From: Kitasatospora sp. MAA19
Lineage (GTDB): Bacteria; Actinomycetota; Actinomycetes; Streptomycetales; Streptomycetaceae
NCBI RefSeq assembly: GCF_029894125.1
Contig: NZ_JARXYZ010000015.1
Location: 1-64,000, forward strand
Direction: 5' to 3'
Length of the DNA stretch: 64,000 nt
The notes under the pieces are model-generated. The model had not been told where the DNA came from. It did not search any database and saw only the letters and a program-made list of their open reading frames with translations. Both the position numbers and the translations under genes were made by a program. Positions 8,726 to 17,453 of this stretch are shown piece after piece (the stretch's first letter is position 1; every line of letters begins with the position of its first letter).

Positions 8726-10117
8726 TCAGCCGGCCAGGGCGCGCAGCTCGTGGTAGACCCCGGCCACGGCCAGGGCCAGCGGGATCACCGCCATCGCCGC
8801 GGCGGTGTGCAGCAGGTCCGCGGCCCGGCCCCAGTAGGGCAGCAGCCGGCGCCCGGGGATCGTCCAGGAGACGACGGCCAGGGCGGCCGCCAGGGCGAGC
8901 AGGCCGACCAGCACCAGCAGGCGGCCCCCGGTCCCCTCGCCGAGGGCCAGGTGGCCGAGCAGCAGCGCCAGGCCGTAGGCGCCGGGCAGCAGGACGGACA
9001 GTCGCTGCGGGATGCTGCCGATCGCCCGGGAGTGCAGCAGCAGCAGGACGGACAGGGTCACCGTCAGGGTCGTGGCCGCCCAACCGGGTTCGCCGGCCAC
9101 CAGCGTCACGCATCCCGTGAGGACCGTGCCGAGCGCCAGGTGGAAGGCGGTCAGGAAGCCGTCGGCGACGTCGCTGCGGCTGCGGACGGTGGCGCTCGGG
9201 ACCGGGGCGATGCCCTCCTGGAGCTCCTCGGCGTTGCGCGGCAGCGCGGGCAGCCGCAGCCCGGACAGGCGGAAGCAGATGCCCGGGACGAAGGCCCCGA
9301 GGATCACCGCGAGCACCGCCAGCACGGCCGCCACCTGCGGGCCGCCCTCCCCGCCCAGCGTCAGCCCGCCCGCCACCATGACGTACAGGGCGAACAGCAC
9401 CACGCCGAGGAACAGCGGCGCCGAGCAGCCGACGGCGGCCAGCGCCAGCACCGCCGCCCCGGCGGCCGCGCAGCCGCCCGCCAGCATCCGGGCACCGACC
9501 GCGCCGGCCCCGCCACCGGCCGGCAGCAGCGCCCCGGCCATCGCGAGGTAGGGCACCGCCATGGCGCCGAGCGCGGTGCCCGCGCCGGCGTCGCCGACCG
9601 CCCGGGAGGCGCTCAGCGCACCCAGCAGCAGCAGCAGGCCGGTGACGGCGGCGGCCAGGGCGCGCGTCTGCGCCGGGCCGGGGAGCAGCAGCACCGCGAG
9701 CCCGCCGGCCAGGACGGCCACGGCCAGTCCGAGCGCCACGTGGTGGGTGAGCGCCGGGCGCCAGGTGTCGGAACGGGCCCGCATGCCGGTGGCGACGCCG
9801 TCGGCCAGGTCGTCGTAGTGCACCTCGGGCAGGGCGTCGCGGCGCGGGCGCAGGTAGAGCTCGTCCCCGTCGTGCAGGTCGAGCGCGTCGGCGCCGAGCT
9901 CCTCGTCCAGCGGCGGGCCGCCGAGGCGCTGCAGCACCCAGCCGTCGTGCTCGACGCCCTGTTCCTCCAGCTCGGGGCCGGCCTGCGCGAGGACGGCCGG
10001 CAGCAGGTCGGCCAGCGGTACATCGGCGGGGACGGCGAGTTCCAGGACCGCCTCCGGCGTCCGGAACCTCAGTCGGCACAGTCCGGCGACGGCGGTGCCG
10101 GTCGCGCTCCCGTTCAC
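8726..10117 (-). CDS. eccD: Type VII secretion integral membrane protein EccD
   Basis: 463 residues; GTG start at 10117 behind GGGAGAA. Residues 1-95 form a ubiquitin-like (YukD) domain (CRLRFRTPEAVLELAVPADV, DLHDGDELYLRPRR). About eleven hydrophobic helices follow from residue 120 to the end, which is the EccD channel-subunit architecture. It is the first gene of the leftward ESX operon and diverges from eccC, with the shared promoter region between them. eccE and the mycosin protease are not seen nearby, so they are either elsewhere or beyond the left edge. Confidence 0.95.
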   Translation of the reverse strand: MNGSATGTAVAGLCRLRFRTPEAVLELAVPADVPLADLLPAVLAQAGPELEEQGVEHDGWVLQRLGGPPLDEELGADALDLHDGDELYLRPRRDALPEVHYDDLADGVATGMRARSDTWRPALTHHVALGLAVAVLAGGLAVLLLPGPAQTRALAAAVTGLLLLLGALSASRAVGDAGAGTALGAMAVPYLAMAGALLPAGGGAGAVGARMLAGGCAAAGAAVLALAAVGCSAPLFLGVVLFALYVMVAGGLTLGGEGGPQVAAVLAVLAVILGAFVPGICFRLSGLRLPALPRNAEELQEGIAPVPSATVRSRSDVADGFLTAFHLALGTVLTGCVTLVAGEPGWAATTLTVTLSVLLLLHSRAIGSIPQRLSVLLPGAYGLALLLGHLALGEGTGGRLLVLVGLLALAAALAVVSWTIPGRRLLPYWGRAADLLHTAAAMAVIPLALAVAGVYHELRALAG

Positions 10118-10421
10118 ACTTCTCCCTTTTGCCCTGGCCTCCGAACGGCGTGGCGAGGTGACGGCCCGGGAGCGCCTGGGGGAGGACGAGCCCGGGCGTC
10201 ACCTCACCAGGAGGGACGGCCGGTGGCGCCCGCGGGGTTCAGCGCGTGGCGGAATCCGTTCGCGCGGCCGTTCCCGGCGAGCGTTCCCGGCAGCACCGCG
10301 AGCGTTCCCGGCGAACCGGGTGAACCCGGCCGGGCCCGCCGCCCGTCGTCCCGGGTGGACGGTGCGCGTCCCGGGCCGCCGAAGCACCGAGCGGCCGTTC
10401 CCCTGCGCGAGGAGCCCTTCG
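10118..10421. promoter_or_regulatory. Divergent eccD / eccC regulatory region
   Basis: 304 bp without a convincing gene between two divergent ESX genes. It must hold promoters for both operons. It contains three copies of gttcccggc (10270, 10283 and 10304) and an extended version cgcgagcgttcccggc, which could bind a regulator. No promoter hexamers could be assigned with confidence. Confidence 0.6.
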
Positions 10422-13400
10422 TTGAGTGTGGTGCTGGTCGACCGTCCGCCGCGGCGCCCTGGCCCGGCGATGCCCGACGGCGAGATCCAGTTGCAGGAGC
10501 CGCCCGTCCTCCCCGAGGCGCAGAGCGGTATGTCGAACATGATCGCGATGGCGCCGATGGCGCTCAGCTCGCTCTCGATGGTGTTCGTCTTCCTGCGCCC
10601 CGGCGACGGCGGCGGCGTCCTGACCTACGTCGCGATCGGCATGATGGCGCTGTCCGCCGTTGGCATGCTGGTCACCCAGCTGATCCGCGGCGCCAGTGAC
10701 CGCAAGCGCGAACTGCGCGCCGAACGCCGGGACTACCTGCGCTACCTCTCCCAGGTCCGCCGCCAGGTGCGCGGCCACATCGCCCGCCAGCAGGAGGCGC
10801 TTGCCTGGCGCCACCCCGCCCCCGACACGCTCGCCTCGCTCGCCCGCACCTCCCGGCTGTGGGAGCGGCGCAGCACCCACCCCGACTTCGGCGACGTCCG
10901 GATCGGCCTCGGGCACCAGCGGCTCGCGGTACGGCTGGCACCGCTGTCCACCAAGCCGGTGGAGGACCTGGAACCGCTGTGCGCGCACGCGCTGCGCCGG
11001 TTCATCAACGCCTACGGCACCGTCGCCGACCAGCCCATCGCCGTCTACCTGCGCGGGTACGCGCAGGTCCTGCTGCGCGGCGACGACCGGGCCGCGACCC
11101 GCGCCCTGGCCCGCGCCATGCTGGCGCAGCTGGCGCTCTTCCACGCCCCCGACGAGCTGCGGATCGCCGTCGTCACCGACGCAGAGCACCAGGCCGAGTG
11201 GGAGTGGACCAAGTGGCTGCCGCACGCCCTGCACCCCGAGGACACCGACGGGGTCGGTCCGGTGCGGCTGGTCGCGGGATCCGTGGTGGAGATCGAGCAG
11301 CTGCTCGGCGGCGAGTTCGCCGGCCGGCCCCCGTTCGAGCCGGAGACCCAGCCCGGCCGGGACGAGCCGTTCACCGTGATCGTGCTGGACGGCCCCCAGG
11401 CCGGGGCCACCAGCCGGGCCGCGCTGGCCGGCTGGCGCAACGCCGTCCTGATCGACCTCGGCGACACCCTCGAATGGAAGCCGCTGCGCTTCCGGCTGCG
11501 GCTGCGGATCGAGGACGGCCGACTCGACATGGTCGGCGCCGACCGCAACCACCGCGACGACGTCACCGACCTCGGCCGGCCCGACGCCCTGTCCGGGACG
11601 GCCGCCCGCCGGCTGGCCACCCTGCTCGCCCCGTACCGGATCGGCGACTCGGCGGACGCCGGGGAGCCGCTGGCCACCGACTACGACCTCGCCTCCCTGC
11701 TCGGCATCCGCGACCTGCACCGGCACGAGATCGCCCAGGGCTGGGCCGGACGCGGCGTCCGGGACCGGCTACGGGTGCCGCTCGGCGTCTCCGGCGACGG
11801 CACGCCGGTCGAACTGGACATCAAGGAGTCCGCCCAGGGCGGCATGGGCCCGCACGGCATGCTGATCGGCGCCACCGGCTCCGGCAAGTCCGAACTGCTG
11901 CGCACCCTGGTGCTGGCGCTGGCCCTCACCCACTCCTCCGAGGTGCTCAACTTCGTCCTGGTCGACTTCAAGGGCGGCGCGACCTTCCTCGGCCTCGACC
12001 GGCTGCCGCACACCTCGGCGGTGATCACCAACCTCGCCGACGAGGCCGCCCTGGTCGACCGGATGCGCGACGCCCTGCACGGCGAACTCGTCCGCCGCCA
12101 GGAGCTGCTCCGCTCCGCCGGCAACTACAGCTCGCTGCTCGACTACGAGACCGCTCGCGCCGCCGGCACCCCGCTGGAGCCGATGCCCACGCTGTTCGTG
12201 GTGGTCGACGAGTTCAGCGAACTGCTCGCCGCGCACCGCGACTTCATGGAACTCTTCATCATGATCGGCCGCCTCGGCCGCTCCCTCGGCGTGCACCTGC
12301 TGCTGGCCTCGCAGCGCCTGGACGAAGGCCGGATGCACGCCCTGGAGTCCCACCTGTCCTACCGGATCGGCCTGCGCACCTTCTCCGCGATGGAGAGCCG
12401 GGGCGTCCTCGGCGTCCCCGACGCCTACCAGCTGCCCTCCCAGCCCGGCAACGGCTTCCTGCGCAGCGACATCGCCACCCTGACCCGGTTCAAGGCCGCG
12501 TACGTCTCCGGCCCCTACCGGGCCCGGCGCGCCGCCGCCGCCCGCCAGCAGGCGGCCGGCCAGGTCGCCCGGTACGGCACCGCCTACGTGGCGCCGCGTC
12601 AGCCCCTCGCCCCGTCGGCCGCCGAGGAGCCCGAGGAGACGCCGGAGCAGACCCACACCCTGCTCGACCTCGCCGCCGAGAAGCTCACCGACGCCGGCCC
12701 GCCCGCCTACCAGGTGTGGCTGCCGCCGCTGGGCGTCCCGCCCACCCTCGACCAGCTGCTGCCGCCCCTCGCCCCGCACCCCGAGCACGGCCTCACCACC
12801 GAGAGCGCGGCCGACCGCGGCACCCTGGCCGTCCCCGTGGGCGTCATCGACCGCCCCTTCCAGCAGATCCGCGACCTGCTCACCGCCGACCTCTCCGGCG
12901 CCGGCGGCCACATCGGCATCGCCGGCGGCCCGCAGAGCGGCAAGAGCACCCTGCTGCGCACCCTGATCACCGCCCTCGCCCTCACCCACACTCCGCGCGA
13001 AGTGCAGTTCTACTGCCTGGACTTCGGCGGCGGCACGCTGTCCTCGCTGCGCGGCCTGCCGCACGTCGGCGGCATCACCGGGCGGCACGACCCCGAGCGG
13101 GTGCTGCGCACCATCGCCGAGGTCAACAGCATCCTGAGCCGGCGCGAGCAGCGCTTCGCCGAGCTCGGCATCGACTCCGTCTCCGCCTTCCGCCGCCGCC
13201 TCGCGGCCGGCGAACTGCCCGACGAGCCGCACGGCGACGTCTTCCTCGTCATCGACGGCTGGAACACCATCCGCCAGGAGTTCCCCGACCTCGCCCCCGC
13301 GCTCACCCTGATCGCCCAGCGCGGCCTCAACTACGGCATCCACCTGATCGTCGGCACCACCCGCTGGGGCGAGGTCTCCAGCGCCCTGCGCGACCTCCTC

Positions 13401-14402
13401 GGCACCCGCTTCGAACTGCGGCTCGGCGACGCCGTCGACTCCGCCATCAACATGCGGGCCGCCGGCACCGTGCCGAACATCCCCGGCCGGGGCCTCACCT
13501 CCGACCAGATGCACTTCCTCACCGCCCTGCCCCGGCTGGACGGCAGCGGCACCGCCGCCGACCTCGGCGAGGGCGTCGCCGACCTGGTCGACGCCGTCGC
13601 CGACCACTGGACCGGCCCGCGCGCACCGGAGATCCGGATGCTGCCGCTGCAACTGCCCGCCGCCGCCCTGCCCGCCCCCGAAGGCCGGCTGCGCATCCCG
13701 ATCGGCCTCCAGGACGTCTCGCTCACCCCGCTGTGGCACGACTTCGAGGAGAGCCCGCACCTGCTGGTCGTCGGCGACAGCGAGGCCGGCAAGACCAACC
13801 TGCTGAAGCTCGTCGCCGCCGCCGTCACCAGCGCGTACCGGCCCGACGAGGCCCGGATCATGCTCATCGACTACCGCCGGGTCCTGCAGGAGGCGGTGCC
13901 CCAGGAGTACCGGCTGGGCCACGCCGTCAGCGTGGACGTGCTGCGCCAGATCGTCGACGGCGCCGCCCGCGCCATGGCCAACCGGCTGCCCGGCGCCGAC
14001 ATCGCCCCGGCCCGGCTGCGGCTGCGCGACTGGTGGGAGGGGCCGGAACTGTTCATCGTGGTCGACGACTACGAGCTGGTCTCCGGCTCCCCCGGCGGCC
14101 TCCACGACCACCCCTTCGCGCCGCTGCTCGACTACCTGGCGCAGGGCGTCGAACTCGGCCTGCACCTGATCGTCGCCCGCAGCGCCAACGGCATCGGGCG
14201 GGCCTCCTCCGACCAGCTGCTGCGCAAGCTGGAGGAGGTCAACACCCCGGTGGTGCTGCTGTCCTGCCCGCCCAGCGAGGGCTTCCTGTTCGGCTCCACC
14301 AAGCCCCGCGCCTTCCCGACCGGGCGCGGCCTGCACATCACCCGCCGGCGCACGGTCCAGGTGCAGACCGCCGTCCTGGAGGAGGACGAGGACGAGGGGT
14401 GA
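10422..14402 (+). CDS. eccC: Type VII secretion ATPase EccC (EccCa-EccCb fused)
   Basis: About 1326 residues from a TTG at 10422 (GAGGAG 8 nt upstream), giving the usual EccC opening (SVVLVDRPPRRPGPAMPDGE). Two N-terminal membrane helices (MIAMAPMALSSLSMVFVF and VLTYVAIGMMALSAVGML) anchor it. Three FtsK/SpoIIIE-type ATPase modules follow, with Walker A motifs GATGSGKSE (about residue 483), GGPQSGKST (835) and GDSEAGKTN (1118). Walker B-like stretches are LFVVVDEFSELL, VFLVIDGWN and LFIVVDDYE. It is the motor that recognises and drives WXG100 substrates. It heads the rightward operon, with the ART-domain protein 76 nt downstream. A longer upstream frame is antisense to eccD and was not used. 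Confidence 0.95.
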   Translation: MSVVLVDRPPRRPGPAMPDGEIQLQEPPVLPEAQSGMSNMIAMAPMALSSLSMVFVFLRPGDGGGVLTYVAIGMMALSAVGMLVTQLIRGASDRKRELRAERRDYLRYLSQVRRQVRGHIARQQEALAWRHPAPDTLASLARTSRLWERRSTHPDFGDVRIGLGHQRLAVRLAPLSTKPVEDLEPLCAHALRRFINAYGTVADQPIAVYLRGYAQVLLRGDDRAATRALARAMLAQLALFHAPDELRIAVVTDAEHQAEWEWTKWLPHALHPEDTDGVGPVRLVAGSVVEIEQLLGGEFAGRPPFEPETQPGRDEPFTVIVLDGPQAGATSRAALAGWRNAVLIDLGDTLEWKPLRFRLRLRIEDGRLDMVGADRNHRDDVTDLGRPDALSGTAARRLATLLAPYRIGDSADAGEPLATDYDLASLLGIRDLHRHEIAQGWAGRGVRDRLRVPLGVSGDGTPVELDIKESAQGGMGPHGMLIGATGSGKSELLRTLVLALALTHSSEVLNFVLVDFKGGATFLGLDRLPHTSAVITNLADEAALVDRMRDALHGELVRRQELLRSAGNYSSLLDYETARAAGTPLEPMPTLFVVVDEFSELLAAHRDFMELFIMIGRLGRSLGVHLLLASQRLDEGRMHALESHLSYRIGLRTFSAMESRGVLGVPDAYQLPSQPGNGFLRSDIATLTRFKAAYVSGPYRARRAAAARQQAAGQVARYGTAYVAPRQPLAPSAAEEPEETPEQTHTLLDLAAEKLTDAGPPAYQVWLPPLGVPPTLDQLLPPLAPHPEHGLTTESAADRGTLAVPVGVIDRPFQQIRDLLTADLSGAGGHIGIAGGPQSGKSTLLRTLITALALTHTPREVQFYCLDFGGGTLSSLRGLPHVGGITGRHDPERVLRTIAEVNSILSRREQRFAELGIDSVSAFRRRLAAGELPDEPHGDVFLVIDGWNTIRQEFPDLAPALTLIAQRGLNYGIHLIVGTTRWGEVSSALRDLLGTRFELRLGDAVDSAINMRAAGTVPNIPGRGLTSDQMHFLTALPRLDGSGTAADLGEGVADLVDAVADHWTGPRAPEIRMLPLQLPAAALPAPEGRLRIPIGLQDVSLTPLWHDFEESPHLLVVGDSEAGKTNLLKLVAAAVTSAYRPDEARIMLIDYRRVLQEAVPQEYRLGHAVSVDVLRQIVDGAARAMANRLPGADIAPARLRLRDWWEGPELFIVVDDYELVSGSPGGLHDHPFAPLLDYLAQGVELGLHLIVARSANGIGRASSDQLLRKLEEVNTPVVLLSCPPSEGFLFGSTKPRAFPTGRGLHITRRRTVQVQTAVLEEDEDEG

Positions 14403-14478
14403 ACCCGGAGGGGCACGGGGGCCGTAGAGCCGGGTGACACGTGCGGCAGACGCGGCCGGGCGGACGGAGGGCGGGACG

Positions 14479-17313
14479 ATGAGCACATCAGCGCAAGCGG
14501 CAGGGGACGCGCCCGGCGCCGCACCGGCGAAACGCCGGCTGACCCTCCGTCGGAACTCCGCCGCCGCGACGCCCGCCACCCTGCACCAGGTGGGCCCGCA
14601 CTTCGTCATCGCCCCCGGTGGCGGGGACGGCACCGGCCCGGCCGCCCCACCCGCGGCACTGACCGCGGCACTGGCCCGGCTCACCCACGTCGCCCGGACC
14701 GTCACCGTCCTCGCCGCCGCCCCCGACGCGCCGGCCGTCCTCTTCGGCCGGCTCGACGAGCTGACCCGCACCGCCACCACCCGGGACGCCACCGCGCTCG
14801 TCCTCGCCGCCTCCGGCCTGGCCACCGCCCCGGACACCGGGCGCCGACCCGCCGAACGGATCGCCGAACTGACCGGCCTCGGCGTCGTCGCCCCGGACGG
14901 GCTGGTCACCCTCCGGCCCGACGGCACCCTGCTGACCAGCGGGCCGGCCGACGACGCGCCGTCATCCTGGTGGCTCTGCACCCCGACCGGACAACTGCGC
15001 CGGCTCGGGCCGGTCTGGCCGCTGCCGACGGAGCCGGCCGCCGATCCACCGACGGAGGAACCGGCGGGCGGCGAAGCGGCGGAGACCGTGGTGATGGCGA
15101 GCCCGGTGGCGGCGGCCGAGCCGACCGTGGCGGTGTCCGTCCCGGCCGTGCCCGTCCCGCCGACGCCCGAGCCCGCCGAGCCCGCCGAGCCCGTCCGGCG
15201 CGGCCCGGCCACGCCGCCGGGCGGCGCCGCCGACCCGCTGGTCACCGCGCTGCCGCACGGCTACTGGTTCCGCAGCAAGCCCGACCCCGACGGCCCCCCT
15301 GGCCCGCTCACCAGGGCCACCGCGGGCGAGGACACGGTGATCCTCGTCGTCGGGCACCCGGGCACACCCCTGCCCCCGGCCGCCGACCTCGCCGCCCGGC
15401 TCCGCGCCCTGCTCCCCGGCCCCTCGGCCGACCTGCTGCTCAGCGCCCCCTGGGCCCCCACCACCGCGCTCACCGCCCTTGCCGCCGGGCTCGCGGCCGA
15501 ACTCGGCCACGACCTCCGCGCCGCCGTCGGCCTGCCCATGCGCACCACCAGCGGCCTCTCCTCCCGCGTGCTGACCGCGGACGGCACCCCCGGCTGGGAG
15601 CCGTGGCTGACCGAGCTCACCGCCTCGCCGGAGCGGCACCGCGTCGTCGCCTCCGCCTGGCGCACCACCTCCGACGGCCCGGCCACCTGCGGACCCGCTC
15701 TCTACGAGTCCCCGGTCACGGGCTGGCGGCTTGAAGCCGTGCCCGCCGGCCTGTGGCTGCGCCCCGAGGAGCCGCCGCAGGACCGCGGCCCACGCCTGCG
15801 CGACCCGGACCCCGCCCACCCGCTGCTGATCGCCGGGGCGGACGGGCGAACGGTGCCCCCGGAGGTGCTCGCCGTCCTCGACGACCTGCGCGCAGCCCTC
15901 ACCGCCCCCGGCACGACCGCACCCGAGTTGCTGATCGACGGCGCGCGCCGCCCAGGCGCCCTCCGCTCGGAACAACCCGCCCGGCCCGCCCTCCCGGCCA
16001 CCCCGCAGCCCCCTGCCGAGCTCGCTGAACAGCCTGACTCTGCAGGCGAGTTCACCATCGTCGCGGCAACGGTCACGCCGGCACCCACGCCCGCTCCCAC
16101 ACCCGCACCCGCACCCGCACCGCAGGCCACCGCCGAACCCGCCGTCACCGCCCCCGAGCCGCCCGTCCAGACCGCCACGGCGGCCATCGGACCGGCCCCG
16201 GCCGTCCGGACCCACACCGCTGACCCCGAGGGCCGGTCCGCCACCGCGACGAGCGCGCCCGCACCCACACCCGCACCCACCCCCGTACCCGCACCCGCAC
16301 CCACACCCACCCCCACCCCCGAGCCGCCGGCCCACGGCACGATCCGCCGAACCACCCCCGACGCCGAGTCCGCCGCCGCGCCGGACCCCGCCCCCCACCC
16401 CGACGCCGAGTCCGCTGCCGAACCCGGGTCCGCCCCCGAGCAGGCCGCCCCGAACCTTGAGCCGGCCACACCTCCCGACACCGCCGAGGAGCCCGCACCC
16501 CGCGCCGGCACCGCGCCCGAGGCCCCCCGCACCGCCCGACTCCTCACGCCCGACGGCACGGCGGTCTCCGGGCGGCCGAGCACGGCCGCCGAGCGGACCG
16601 CCTTCCGGGCACTGCTGGGCGAGCACTTCCAGCGCTGCGCCAGCCGCGCCGAGCAGGTCGCGATGCGGCTCCCGGCGCTGCGCTCGCACGCCCGGGACGA
16701 CCTGAAGAGTGACCTCGCGGCGGTCTACCTGCACCACACCGACACGGGTGTCCCGGCCTTCCACGCAGACCTGGTCGAGGCGGCCCGCCGGCCCGGCTCC
16801 GGACCACTGGATCCGTATCTGGCGTGTCTGGGGTCCGGACTGCGGCGGCTGCCGAACCACCGGGGCGCCGTTCTGCTGGGCGCCGACGCGGGCGAGGAGG
16901 AGTTGCGCCACTACGTGCCGGGAGCGCTGCTGGCGGAGCCCGCGCCGGTGGTCGGGACGCCTGCGGCGGAGGTCGTGCCGGGGACGTCCGTCGAGTTCCT
17001 GGTGTGGTCCGCCACCGGCCGCCGCACGTCGGTGATCTCCGAGGACGGCGAGCCCGAGGTGGTGTTCCCGCCCGGCTCGTGGTTCTCCGTCCTGGAGGTC
17101 CTGCCGGGCGGCGAGGACCTCCCGACCCGCGTCCTGCTCCGCGAGGTCGGCCCGGGCACCATGTCCGGGACGGCGGACGACCGGGACCAGCAGGCCCGCG
17201 TCCGACTGCTCGCCTGGCAGTCGCGCCGCGACCTCCTCTCCCCGGACGAGCTCCGCCCCCCGTCCCGCCCCGAGCGCCTCCACCTCACCCCGGGTGTCAC
17301 CACCTGCCGGTGA
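14479..17313 (+). CDS. ESX-linked protein with C-terminal ADP-ribosyltransferase-like domain
   Basis: 944 residues; ATG at 14479 behind GGAGG, preferred over an in-frame GTG at 14434. An N-terminal basic stretch (AKRRLTLRRNSA) is followed by two alpha/beta regions and a long Ala/Pro/Thr/Glu linker (about 530-690). The C-terminus resembles an R-S-E class ADP-ribosyltransferase: R795 before GAVLLGAD, a WSATG strand (S844) and the E-P-E pair E858/E860 followed by VVFPPGSWFSVLEV. This is the typical ExE loop and strand of arginine-specific toxins. The gene follows eccC directly, so it may be an exported effector or an ESX-modifying enzyme. No signal peptide is seen. Family assignment is by motif only. 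Confidence 0.8.
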   Translation: MSTSAQAAGDAPGAAPAKRRLTLRRNSAAATPATLHQVGPHFVIAPGGGDGTGPAAPPAALTAALARLTHVARTVTVLAAAPDAPAVLFGRLDELTRTATTRDATALVLAASGLATAPDTGRRPAERIAELTGLGVVAPDGLVTLRPDGTLLTSGPADDAPSSWWLCTPTGQLRRLGPVWPLPTEPAADPPTEEPAGGEAAETVVMASPVAAAEPTVAVSVPAVPVPPTPEPAEPAEPVRRGPATPPGGAADPLVTALPHGYWFRSKPDPDGPPGPLTRATAGEDTVILVVGHPGTPLPPAADLAARLRALLPGPSADLLLSAPWAPTTALTALAAGLAAELGHDLRAAVGLPMRTTSGLSSRVLTADGTPGWEPWLTELTASPERHRVVASAWRTTSDGPATCGPALYESPVTGWRLEAVPAGLWLRPEEPPQDRGPRLRDPDPAHPLLIAGADGRTVPPEVLAVLDDLRAALTAPGTTAPELLIDGARRPGALRSEQPARPALPATPQPPAELAEQPDSAGEFTIVAATVTPAPTPAPTPAPAPAPQATAEPAVTAPEPPVQTATAAIGPAPAVRTHTADPEGRSATATSAPAPTPAPTPVPAPAPTPTPTPEPPAHGTIRRTTPDAESAAAPDPAPHPDAESAAEPGSAPEQAAPNLEPATPPDTAEEPAPRAGTAPEAPRTARLLTPDGTAVSGRPSTAAERTAFRALLGEHFQRCASRAEQVAMRLPALRSHARDDLKSDLAAVYLHHTDTGVPAFHADLVEAARRPGSGPLDPYLACLGSGLRRLPNHRGAVLLGADAGEEELRHYVPGALLAEPAPVVGTPAAEVVPGTSVEFLVWSATGRRTSVISEDGEPEVVFPPGSWFSVLEVLPGGEDLPTRVLLREVGPGTMSGTADDRDQQARVRLLAWQSRRDLLSPDELRPPSRPERLHLTPGVTTCR

Positions 17314-17389
17314 TCGGTCCCACCCGGAAGAGGCCCTGACGGCAGGTCGACGTCCGGCACTCCCCGGACGACGGGGTGCCGACCACCGG

Positions 17390-17403
17390 TTACCCACGGG
17401 TAA
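17390..17403. promoter_or_regulatory. Inverted repeat upstream of the SARP gene
   Basis: TTACCC-AC-GGGTAA lies 51 nt upstream of the regulator's ATG in a 140-bp gap. The dyad is a plausible operator, possibly for autoregulation. Confidence 0.4.
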
Positions 17404-17453
17404 ACTTCCCGACGGCCTGTCCGGTCCCTCCGGACGACGGCGGGACGGGAGAC

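Noticed and set aside
10859-14437. 1192-codon frame inside eccC
   Set aside because: Arg/Pro/His-rich alternate frame of a gene with three Walker motifs in the true frame.
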